Shown in pieces: positions 31,829 to 38,897 of a stretch of 64,000 nucleotides of DNA. The notes below the pieces were generated by a model that saw only the letters and a program-made list of their open reading frames with translations, was not told the DNA's origin and did no database searches. Origin of the DNA: Novosphingobium sp. SG919 (GTDB lineage: Bacteria > Pseudomonadota > Alphaproteobacteria > Sphingomonadales > Sphingomonadaceae); NCBI RefSeq assembly GCF_012932495.1, contig NZ_JABCNG010000006.1, positions 1-64,000 of the forward strand. Direction: 5' to 3'. The position numbers and the translations under genes were made by a program. Position 1 is the stretch's first letter. Every line of letters starts with the position of its first letter.

Positions 31829-33136
31829 TCACGCCAAGATCAACGCCGGCGTCTCGATCAGCTTCTTCACCGCCTGAACAAAGCTCGCCGCATCCCAGCC
31901 ATCGACCACGCGGTGGTCGCAGCTGATCGAAATGTTCATCAGCTTGCGCTTGGCTAGGCGCTCGCCGCCCAGGCCATCGGGCACGAACATCGGCCGCTCG
32001 ACGATGCGGTTGGGGCCGATGATCGCCACTTCGGGCCGGTTGATGACCGGCGTCGTCGCGACGCCGCCCAGCGGCCCGAGCGACGTGATCGTGAACGTCG
32101 AGCCGGAAAGCTCGTCCGCCTTGGCCGTGCCATTGCGCGCGGCTTCGGCCAGCCGGGCGATTTCCTGCGCCAGCGCCCAGGGGTTCTTGTCTTGCGCGTT
32201 GCGGATCACCGGGACCATCAGGCCAGCCGGGGTCTGCGTCGCCATGCCCAGATGCACCGCGCCGTGGCGCGTCACCACGCCCGCTTCATCGTCATAGCGG
32301 GCATTGAGCATGGGAAACTGCGGCAGTGTGCGGCAGATCGCCACGATCAGCAGCGGCAGCATGGTCAGGCGCGGGCGATCCAGCCCCCCGGCATTGAGCT
32401 GCGCGCGCAGTTCCTCCAGCGCCGTCACATCGCATTCTTCCACATAGGAAAAGTGCGGGATCGCGCGCTTCGACGCGGCCATGTTCTCGGCAATGCGGCG
32501 GCGCAAGCCGATCACTTTCACCTGCTCGTCCGCGCGCGCCACGCCCGCCGGGGCATAGCTGCGGTTATAGGCCAGGAACTGGTCGAGATCGCCATGCCGC
32601 ACGCGCCCATCCTGCGAGGGGCGCACTTGCGCCAGATCGATCCCCAGTTCCTGCGCGCGCTGGCGCACGGCCGGGCTGGCCAGGACGCGCATGCTTTCCC
32701 GCCCTTCGACAAGCTCAGGGCGAACGGGCTTTGAGGTTTCTTGCCTGGTGTCCGTTCGGGCTGCGCTTGTCGAAGCCCCCTGCGCAACCTCAACCTCCGG
32801 CCCAGGCCCTTCGACAGGCTCAGGGCGAACGGGACTTGGGGCAATTTCCGCAGGTTCCGTTCGGGCTGGGCCTGTCGAAGCCTCCGCCCCAACATCGGCA
32901 ACCTCGATTTCCACCAGCATGGAGCCGATCGGAATCCGCTCGCCCACTTCGCCCGCGATCGCCACCACGCGGCCGGCCACCGGGCTTTCCATCTCCACGG
33001 TGGCCTTGTCGGTCATCATGTCGGCCAGCGGGCTGTCCTCGCCCACCATGTCGCCTGGCTGCACATGCCAGGCCACGATCTCGGCCTCGGCAATGCCTTC
33101 GCCAATGTCGGGCAGGCGGAAGGTGTAAAGCGCCAT
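31829..33136 (-). CDS. bkdB: Branched-chain 2-oxoacid dehydrogenase E2 (lipoamide acyltransferase)
   Basis: A 435-aa E2 core. The N-terminal lipoyl domain has the lipoylated Lys in TDKATVEMES; the peripheral subunit-binding domain is ASPAVRQRAQELGIDLAQVRPSQDGRVRHGD, and the C-terminal catalytic domain ends with SCDHRVVDGWDAASF (His and Asp of the active site). The E2 carries acyl groups from Val, Leu and Ile-derived ketoacids to CoA. The linker between lipoyl and binding domains contains two 25-residue segments made by palindromic repeats (see repeat entry). Third in the E1a-E1b-E2 operon. No E3 gene is near. Confidence 0.94.
   Translation of the reverse strand: MALYTFRLPDIGEGIAEAEIVAWHVQPGDMVGEDSPLADMMTDKATVEMESPVAGRVVAIAGEVGERIPIGSMLVEIEVADVGAEASTGPARTEPAEIAPSPVRPEPVEGPGPEVEVAQGASTSAARTDTRQETSKPVRPELVEGRESMRVLASPAVRQRAQELGIDLAQVRPSQDGRVRHGDLDQFLAYNRSYAPAGVARADEQVKVIGLRRRIAENMAASKRAIPHFSYVEECDVTALEELRAQLNAGGLDRPRLTMLPLLIVAICRTLPQFPMLNARYDDEAGVVTRHGAVHLGMATQTPAGLMVPVIRNAQDKNPWALAQEIARLAEAARNGTAKADELSGSTFTITSLGPLGGVATTPVINRPEVAIIGPNRIVERPMFVPDGLGGERLAKRKLMNISISCDHRVVDGWDAASFVQAVKKLIETPALILA
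32704..32880. repeat. Two 72-bp palindromic units inside the E2 linker coding region
   Basis: Unit 1 (32704-32775) and unit 2 (32809-32880) each start CTTCGACA.GCTCAGGGCGAACG and end with its inverse, CGTTCGGGCT.GGC.TGTCGAAG, forming a long stem. They are 72 bp long and 105 bp apart start to start, both multiples of three. In the protein they give two related stretches, AST..ART...PVRPE.VEG, in the flexible linker. The same core is found at 14180-14249. This is a palindromic repeat that has been tolerated within a gene, like the palindromic elements known in Rickettsia genes. Confidence 0.85.
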
Positions 33137-33140
33137 GGGA

Positions 33141-34172
33141 TCAATCCTTGCAAATGCGGTCAAGGGCTTCGCCGATGCGCACCGCACCGGGGAAATAGGC
33201 CCATTCCAGGCTGTGCGGATAGGGCGTGTCGAACCCGGTCACGCGCTCGATCGGCACTTCTAGTTCATAGAAGCAATGCTCCTGCACCAGGGCGGAAAGC
33301 TCTGCGCCAAAGCCCCCCGTGCGCGTCGCTTCGTGCACGATCATGCAGCGCCCGGTCTTGCGCACCGATTGCTTGATCGTCTCGATATCCAGCGGCACCA
33401 AGGTGCGCAGGTCGATGACTTCGGCGTCCACGCCCTTGTCCACGCACACCGCGTGGGCCACGTGCACCATCGTGCCATAGGCCAGCACCGTCACGCCCTC
33501 GCCCTCGCGCACCACGCGGGCCTTGCCCAGCGGCACGGTGTAGTGGCCCTCGGGCACTTCGCTGTCGGGGTGCTTGCTCCACGGCTCCACCGGCCGGTCA
33601 TAGGCGCCCGTGAACGGCCCGTTGTAGATGCGCTTGGGCTCGAAAAAGATCACCGGATCGTTGTCTTCGATCGCCGCGATCAACAGCCCCTTGGCATCAT
33701 GGGGGTTCGACGGAATCACCGTTTTCAGGCCCGCCACATGGGTGAACAGCGCTTCCGGGCTCTGGCTGTGGGTCTGCCCGCCAAAGATGCCGCCGCCAAA
33801 GGGCGAACGCACGGTCAACGGTGCAATGAACTCCCCCGCCGAGCGATAGCGCAGCCGCGCCGCTTCCGACACGAGCTGATCAAGGCCGGGATAGATATAG
33901 TCGGCAAACTGGATTTCGGGCACCGGGCGCAGGCCATAGGCGCCCATGCCCACCGCCACGCCGATGATCCCGCATTCGCTGATCGGGGTATCGAACACGC
34001 GGGTCTTGCCATACTTCTTCTGCAGGCCGGCCGTGGCGCGGAACACCCCGCCGAAATAACCCACGTCCTCGCCCATGATCACCACGGATGGATCACGCGC
34101 CATCATCACATCGAGCGCGTCATTGATCGCCTCGATCATCGTCATGCGGCGGCACGTCACAGGCTCGCTCAT
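33141..34172 (-). CDS. bkdA2: Branched-chain 2-oxoacid dehydrogenase E1 beta subunit
   Basis: A 343-aa transketolase-like beta chain of the thiamine-diphosphate E1 enzyme. Typical regions are IEAINDALDVMMARDPSVVIMGEDVGYFGGVF, FDTPISECGIIGVAVGMGAYGLRPVPEIQFADYI and IDLRTLVPLDIETI near the C-terminal domain. With E1 alpha it decarboxylates branched-chain 2-oxoacids in the cytosol. The gene starts within the E1 alpha stop (ATGA) and ends a few bases before the E2 start. The glutamate in GEDVG is the conserved activator of the thiazolium ring. Confidence 0.95.
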   Translation of the reverse strand: MSEPVTCRRMTMIEAINDALDVMMARDPSVVIMGEDVGYFGGVFRATAGLQKKYGKTRVFDTPISECGIIGVAVGMGAYGLRPVPEIQFADYIYPGLDQLVSEAARLRYRSAGEFIAPLTVRSPFGGGIFGGQTHSQSPEALFTHVAGLKTVIPSNPHDAKGLLIAAIEDNDPVIFFEPKRIYNGPFTGAYDRPVEPWSKHPDSEVPEGHYTVPLGKARVVREGEGVTVLAYGTMVHVAHAVCVDKGVDAEVIDLRTLVPLDIETIKQSVRKTGRCMIVHEATRTGGFGAELSALVQEHCFYELEVPIERVTGFDTPYPHSLEWAYFPGAVRIGEALDRICKD

Positions 34173-35464
34173 GGCATATCGTCTCCGTCCTCGGGCCGCC
34201 AATCGGGCCACTTGATCCGCCGCTCGCGCATCGCCTGCTCGCTCTGCTCCTGAAGGTGCCAGGGCAGCGTCTCGAACACGTCCTCGAACATGGTGTGGAA
34301 CGGATGGTGCAGGCCGTGGCCCAGCACGCCATTGGCCTCCGCCGCGCGGGTGGCGGTCTTCACCTGCTCGGCCAGGTCCAGGTCCATCGCCGCCTGGCGC
34401 TCCTCGTCCCATTCGCCCAAGGCAATCAGGTGGTCCTTGAGCCGCGCGATCGGGTCGCCCAGCGGCCACGAACTGCGCTCCTGCGCGCTGCGATATTGCG
34501 AGGGATCGTCGGAGGTCGAATGCCCCTCGGCGCGATAGGTAAAATGCTCGATCAGCGTGGGGCCGGCATTGCTGCGCGCGCGGTTGGCGGCCCAGCGCGT
34601 GGCGGCATAGACCGCCAGCGGATCGTTGCCGTCCACGCGCAACCCGGCAATGCCATGGCCGATGGCGCGCGCGGCAAAGGTCTGCCGCTCGCCCCCGGCA
34701 AAGCCCGAAAAGCTGGAAATGGCCCACTGGTTGTTGACCACATTCAGCACGACCGGCGCGTTATAGACCGTGGCAAAGGTCATCGCCGAATGGAAATCGC
34801 CCTCGGCGGTCGATCCCTCGCCCACCCAGGCCGCGGCGATGCGCGTGTCGGCAGAAATCGCGCTGGCCATGGCCCAGCCCACCGCCTGCGGCAATTGCGT
34901 GGCCAGGTTGCCCGAAATGGTGAAGAAGCCATAGTCGCGCGCCGAATACATGATCGGCAACTGCCGGCCTTTCAGCTTGTCCGCCTTGTTGGAATAAATC
35001 TGGTTGATCATCTCTGTCAGCGGATAGCCGCGCGTGATCAGGATGCCCTGCTGGCGATAGCTGGGAAAGACCATGTCATCGGCGGCCAGTGCCATGGCCG
35101 GCGCCACCGAGGTGGCCTCTTCGCCGGTACACTTCATGTAGAAGCTGGTCTTGCCCTGGCGCTGGCCGCGAAACATGCGCTCGTCGAACGCGCGGGTCAG
35201 CGCCATGTTGCGCAGCATGGCGCGCAGCGTTTCCGCGTCCAGCCGGGGATTCCACGGTCCTTGTGCATGGCCTGCTTCGTCCAGCACGCGGATCAGGTCG
35301 GTGCACAACGGCCAGGTTTCCGACGCGGCGCAGACCTCGTCGGGACGCGGCTGGGCGCCGGCCTTGGGCAGGATCACCCCGCTCCAGTCGGGCGCCGCGC
35401 CGGGGCGGGCCTTGGGCTCGGGCACATGCAGCGCCAGGGGCTGCTGGTTGGCGATTTCTGCCAC
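34169..35464 (-). CDS. bkdA1: Branched-chain 2-oxoacid dehydrogenase E1 alpha subunit
   Basis: A 431-aa E1 alpha chain. The thiamine-diphosphate/Mg motif is WVGEGSTAEGDFHSAM through VLNVVNNQWAIS. The phosphorylation-loop region YRAEGHSTSDDPSQYR is present as in all BCKDH E1 alpha. An N-terminal extension of about 60 residues precedes the core, normal for bkdA1 of proteobacteria. The start is GTG at 35464 with GGGAGAG eight bases upstream. First gene of the operon; a divergent Lrp-type regulator and a paired operator (35527-35569) suggest induction by branched-chain amino acids. Confidence 0.95.
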   Translation of the reverse strand: MAEIANQQPLALHVPEPKARPGAAPDWSGVILPKAGAQPRPDEVCAASETWPLCTDLIRVLDEAGHAQGPWNPRLDAETLRAMLRNMALTRAFDERMFRGQRQGKTSFYMKCTGEEATSVAPAMALAADDMVFPSYRQQGILITRGYPLTEMINQIYSNKADKLKGRQLPIMYSARDYGFFTISGNLATQLPQAVGWAMASAISADTRIAAAWVGEGSTAEGDFHSAMTFATVYNAPVVLNVVNNQWAISSFSGFAGGERQTFAARAIGHGIAGLRVDGNDPLAVYAATRWAANRARSNAGPTLIEHFTYRAEGHSTSDDPSQYRSAQERSSWPLGDPIARLKDHLIALGEWDEERQAAMDLDLAEQVKTATRAAEANGVLGHGLHHPFHTMFEDVFETLPWHLQEQSEQAMRERRIKWPDWRPEDGDDMP

Positions 35465-35526
35465 GGGCTTTCTCTCCCAAGCCTTGAACGGTCATGACAG
35501 GATAACGCAAAAGGGTTGGAAAGGGT

Positions 35527-35569
35527 TGCCAAATGCCGCACCGGTAAAATCCTGTGCCAGCATTTTGCA
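35527..35569. promoter_or_regulatory. Inverted-repeat operator, probably for the Lrp/BkdR regulator
   Basis: TGCCAAATGC (35527-35536) and GCATTTTGCA (35560-35569) are inverted copies matching 9 of 10 bases, 33 bp apart, about three turns of DNA. They lie between the divergent bkdA1 and Lrp genes. Such spaced arms suit Lrp-type octamers that wrap DNA. Confidence 0.6.
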
Positions 35570-35587
35570 CTACCATCACGCCATATC

Positions 35588-36109
35588 ATGGTGCATTCAC
35601 GCTGCATGGCCGAAATCACCGCTCCGCCCGAACTCGATTCCTGGGATATTCGCATCCTGCAATGCCTCACCCGCGATGGCCGGATGAGCTGGCGCGACTT
35701 GGCCGAGGAGATCGGCCTCTCGCTTACCCCCACGATCCGCCGCGTGCGCCAGTTGGAAGCGGCCGGCCTGATCACCGGCTACTTCGCCCGCCTGGACGAA
35801 CGCGCGCTGGCCGGCAAGATGAGCGTATTCGTCTCGGTCACGCTCGAGAGGCAACAGCGCGAGGCACTGGACCGCTTTGAGGCGCAAGTTGCCGAACTGC
35901 CCGAAATCATGAGCGGATTCCTGATGTCGGGCGGGTCGGACTTCCTGCTGCGCTGCGTCGTGCGCGATCTCGATCACTATCGCGAACTGCTCGAACGGCT
36001 CACGCAAATCGAAGGCGTGGCCCATGTGCAAAGCAGCTTTGCCCTGAAAACCTTCATCAACCGCCCGGCCCCGCTGATCAGCGAAAGCCGCATCCGGCGC
36101 GCGCGATGA
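35588..36109 (+). CDS. Lrp/AsnC-family transcriptional regulator (BkdR-like)
   Basis: A regulator of about 173 aa. The helix-turn-helix is LDSWDIRILQCLTRDGRMSWRDLAEEIGLSLTPTIRRVRQLEAAGLI and the C-terminal RAM ligand-binding domain contains MSGGSDFLLRCVVRDLDHY. Divergent position next to bkdA1 makes it the likely activator or repressor of branched-chain oxoacid dehydrogenase, as BkdR is in Pseudomonas. The ATG at 35588 is listed; ATG at 35606 (MAEIT) is about as good. Its stop overlaps the MocA gene start (ATGA), coupling two unrelated functions. Confidence 0.88.
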   Translation: MVHSRCMAEITAPPELDSWDIRILQCLTRDGRMSWRDLAEEIGLSLTPTIRRVRQLEAAGLITGYFARLDERALAGKMSVFVSVTLERQQREALDRFEAQVAELPEIMSGFLMSGGSDFLLRCVVRDLDHYRELLERLTQIEGVAHVQSSFALKTFINRPAPLISESRIRRAR

Positions 36110-36714
36110 CCGAGCGCCGCATCGCCCTGGTCCTGCTCGCGGCGGGCCGCGCCAGCCGCTTTGGCGGTGGCAAGCTCTCGGCCCTGCTGGCGGGCAAGCC
36201 GGTGATCGAACATGTCGCCGCCGCCACGGCCGCCTTGCCTCTGGCGCAACGCATCCTGGTGGCGGCACCCGGCGTGCCGGACTTGCCCGGCTTCATCCGC
36301 GTGGCGCTCGATCCGCCCGACGCCCCCCAGTCCCGCTCGCTCGCGCTGGGCCTTGCCGCCGTGCACGGGGCAGACGCGGTGCTGATCGCCCTGGCCGACA
36401 TGCCGCTGGTTCCGGCGCAGCATTTCGCCGCCATGCTCGACCGGTTCGATGGTGACCGGCTGACCAGCATTTGCGGTGCCCAGCCCATGCCCCCCGCGTT
36501 GCTCGGCGCGCAGCATTTTCCCGCGCTCATGGCGCTGACCGGCGATCGCGGCGCAGGTGCGCTTTTGCGTGATGCGCCCACGCTGGCGCTGACCGCCGCA
36601 CAAGCGCTGGATGTCGATACGCCCGAAGACCTGGTGCGTGCGGAAGCGCTGCTACCCCCTCCGTCAGCCCTGCGGGCTGCCACCTCCCCCAAGGGGGGAG
36701 GATCGAACGGATAG
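36106..36714 (+). CDS. Molybdenum cofactor cytidylyl/guanylyltransferase (MobA/MocA-like)
   Basis: A 202-aa nucleotidyltransferase. The NTP-binding signature LAAGRASRFGGGK-L is at residues 10-22 and ALADMPLVP is the second conserved motif. MocA adds CMP to molybdopterin, giving the cofactor used by xanthine-dehydrogenase-type enzymes; the convergent XdhC gene supports MocA rather than MobA. No molybdenum hydroxylase lies in this window. The last ~20 codons (PPPSALRAATSPKGGG) are part of a G/C-rich repeat unit, so the C-tail comes from repeat DNA and is probably not needed for catalysis. Confidence 0.83.
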   Translation: MTERRIALVLLAAGRASRFGGGKLSALLAGKPVIEHVAAATAALPLAQRILVAAPGVPDLPGFIRVALDPPDAPQSRSLALGLAAVHGADAVLIALADMPLVPAQHFAAMLDRFDGDRLTSICGAQPMPPALLGAQHFPALMALTGDRGAGALLRDAPTLALTAAQALDVDTPEDLVRAEALLPPPSALRAATSPKGGGSNG

Positions 36715-36763
36715 ATCCTCCCCCCTCGGGGGAGGCGGCGGCCGCAGGCCGTCGGAGGGGGCG
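36654..36763. repeat. Large G/C-rich inverted repeat between mocA and xdhC
   Basis: Two mirror units, CCCCCTCCGTCAGCCCTGCGGGCTGCC...CCTCCCCC and GGGGGAGG...GGCCGCAGGCCGTCGGAGGGGG, flank a short centre (36654-36763). Each also holds its own small stem-loop (CCTCCCCC aa GGGGGGAGG). The left half is translated as the MocA C-tail. It lies between two convergent genes and probably ends both transcripts. Confidence 0.85.
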
Positions 36764-36767
36764 CCCC

Positions 36768-37634
36768 TCACGCCAGCGGATGCAGCCCCTCATAAGCGCC
36801 CAGAATCTCCGCCAGCGCGGACAACGCCAAGACGCCCGGCTCGCGCGTGCGCGGGATCAGGCCGATGGGGCTGGTCACGCGCGAAAGCTGGGTTTCGTTC
36901 ACACCGTCGCGCGCCAGGTCATCCAGCCGGGTCATGCGCGCGCGCAAGCCGCCTTGTGCGCCGATGTAGAAGGCCGGGGTATCGAGCGCCCAGCGCAGGA
37001 TCGTGCGCTCCCATTCGTGATCGTGGAACAGCAGCAGCACCGCCGTCCAGGCATCGGCCCGCGCGCCTTGCGGCACGCCGCCCAGGCGCAGGGCGCCGGC
37101 GTCTTCCTTGGCATAGACTTGCGTGGCAATGCCCATGGTGTGCGCCAGTGCCGCCGTGGCAGCCAATTCCGCCCCTTCGCCCAGCAGCACCAGCGACAGC
37201 GGCGGAATATAGGGCCGCGCGCGCAGCAGGTGTGCGGGCGCGTCATCGGGCACCGGCAAAGGCAGGCTCGCCGGCTGGCGATCATCCAGCGCCGCCACGG
37301 CTTGCGCCAGCGCGGCACGATCGGGCGCGGGATCGAGCAGGATGTCCAGCCCACCACCGCAGGGCAGGCGGAAATCGATGATCGGCGATCCCCGGCCATA
37401 GCGTTGCAGCAGGGGCACGGCGCCCGGCGCCAGCCCCGCCAGATCGCCCGCCAGTTGCCGTTCCAGGCAGACATCGGCAAGCGAGCCGGCGATGGCTTGC
37501 GCCACGCCGGCCCGGCTGGCCGCCATTTGCGCGCCGACGCGGCGCGAGAAGCTGCCGTCGATCCCCACCACCGTGCACAGCCCCGTGCCCTCGTCCAGCG
37601 CGGCCCGCAGCGCGGCATGGTCGGTGTGGATCAT
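36768..37634 (-). CDS. XdhC-family molybdenum hydroxylase maturation factor
   Basis: A 288-aa XdhC/CoxI protein. The N-terminal XdhC domain holds LCTVVGIDGSFSRRVGAQM and the cysteine-containing RLPCGGGLDILLDP; a C-terminal Rossmann half follows with SLVLLGEGAELAATAALAHTMG and ends TSPIGLIPRTREPGVLALSALAEIL. XdhC binds molybdenum cofactor, promotes its sulfuration and delivers it to xanthine-dehydrogenase-type apoenzymes. It converges on mocA, and both would serve an enzyme encoded elsewhere. It is 11 bp downstream of ald on the same strand. Confidence 0.88.
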   Translation of the reverse strand: MIHTDHAALRAALDEGTGLCTVVGIDGSFSRRVGAQMAASRAGVAQAIAGSLADVCLERQLAGDLAGLAPGAVPLLQRYGRGSPIIDFRLPCGGGLDILLDPAPDRAALAQAVAALDDRQPASLPLPVPDDAPAHLLRARPYIPPLSLVLLGEGAELAATAALAHTMGIATQVYAKEDAGALRLGGVPQGARADAWTAVLLLFHDHEWERTILRWALDTPAFYIGAQGGLRARMTRLDDLARDGVNETQLSRVTSPIGLIPRTREPGVLALSALAEILGAYEGLHPLA

Positions 37635-37645
37635 CGCATCTCCAT

Positions 37646-38761
37646 TCAGCCGATCAGGTCGGCCGCCGGGATATAAGTATAGCCCAGGTCCTTTGCCACC
37701 GCTTCATAGGTGACTTTGCCGAACGCCACGTTGAGACCGTTGGCCAGGTGCACGTTGCGCGCCAGCGCGGCTTTCCAGCCCAGGTTGGCAATCGCCAGGG
37801 CATGGGGCAGCGTCACGTTGTTGAGCGCATAGGTGCTGGTGCGCGCCACGCCGCCCGGCATGTTGGCCACGCAATAGTGCACCACGCCGTCGACCACGTA
37901 AGTCGGTTCGGCATGGGTGGTGGCGTGGCTGGTTTCAAAGCAGCCGCCCTGGTCGATGGCCACGTCCACCAGCACCGCGCCGGGCTTCATCGTGGCAAGC
38001 ATCTCGCGCGTCACCAGCTTGGGCGCGGCGGCACCCGGCACCAGCACCGCGCCGATCACCAGGTCGGCCTCGGCCACGGCAGCGGCGATATTGGCCTTGC
38101 CGGCATAGAGCGTCTTGGCGCGGCTTTCGAAATGGTTGGACAGGCGCTCCAGCACTTCGGGGCTGCGGTCGATGATCGTCACGTCGGCGCCAAGGCCAGC
38201 GGCCATCTGCGCGGCATTGAAGCCCACTACGCCGCCGCCGATCACCGCCACTTTGGCCGGCAACACGCCCGGCACGCCGCCCAGCAGCACGCCGCGCCCG
38301 CCATGGGCCTTTTCCAGCGCGGTCGCGCCGGCCTGGATCGCCATGCGCCCGGCCACCTGGCTCATCGGCTTGAGCAGCGGCAGGCCGCCGCTGGCATCGG
38401 TCACGGTTTCATAAGCGATGCACACCGCGCCCGACTTGACGAGGTCGGCAGTCTGTTCCGGATCGGGTGCCAGGTGCAGGTAGGTGTAAAGGATCTGCCC
38501 TTCGCGCAGCATCGCGCGTTCCACCGCCTGCGGTTCCTTGACCTTCACCACCATCTCGGCGCGGGCAAAGACTTCGGCTGCCGTCGCCACGATCTGCGCG
38601 CCGGCGGCCACATAGGCTTCATCGGTGGCCCCGATGCCGGCCCCGGCGCCGGTTTCGACCAGCACGGTGTGCCCATGCGCCACGAGTTCATGCGCGCTCT
38701 CGGGGGTCAGCCCGACGCGATATTCGTGGTTCTTGATTTCCTTGACGGTGCCGACAAGCAT
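37646..38761 (-). CDS. ald: Alanine dehydrogenase
   Basis: A 371-aa NAD-dependent L-alanine dehydrogenase, the standard length. Features: MLVGTVKEIKNHEYRVGLTPE start with the substrate Arg, the NAD site KVAVIGGGVVGFNAAQMAAGLGA, catalytic His in YLHLAPD and Asp in VDVAIDQGG. It turns alanine into pyruvate and ammonia. Class III transaminases in this block use pyruvate as amino acceptor and release alanine; Ald would regenerate pyruvate. The ATG at 38761 follows a normal leader. An inverted repeat (38809-38833) upstream may be an Lrp-type or other operator. Confidence 0.94.
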   Translation of the reverse strand: MLVGTVKEIKNHEYRVGLTPESAHELVAHGHTVLVETGAGAGIGATDEAYVAAGAQIVATAAEVFARAEMVVKVKEPQAVERAMLREGQILYTYLHLAPDPEQTADLVKSGAVCIAYETVTDASGGLPLLKPMSQVAGRMAIQAGATALEKAHGGRGVLLGGVPGVLPAKVAVIGGGVVGFNAAQMAAGLGADVTIIDRSPEVLERLSNHFESRAKTLYAGKANIAAAVAEADLVIGAVLVPGAAAPKLVTREMLATMKPGAVLVDVAIDQGGCFETSHATTHAEPTYVVDGVVHYCVANMPGGVARTSTYALNNVTLPHALAIANLGWKAALARNVHLANGLNVAFGKVTYEAVAKDLGYTYIPAADLIG

Positions 38762-38808
38762 GGCCTGAACTCCCAAAGTGATCCATTGCGATCTCAGCGG
38801 GATGATAT

Positions 38809-38833
38809 GGGAAATTCGCTGATGATTTTTCCC
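38809..38833. promoter_or_regulatory. Inverted repeat upstream of ald
   Basis: GGGAAA (38809-38814) and TTTCCC (38828-38833), extendable to a TA.GGGAAA/TTT.CCC.TA pattern, lie in the 136-bp gap between ald and the end of gabD. It could be an operator for ald or a weak gabD terminator. No identical copy was noticed elsewhere in the window. Confidence 0.35.
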
Positions 38834-38897
38834 TATTTTTGGCGCCACAGCGCCGAATGGCGGGATTTTTTACCAGCCATCCGGCGCCGCGCGCGAT

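Noticed and set aside
32518..33376. Alternative-frame ORFs rich in RPE-like peptides over the E2 gene
   Set aside because: They arise from translation of the palindromic repeats in other frames; the E2 frame has all catalytic domains.
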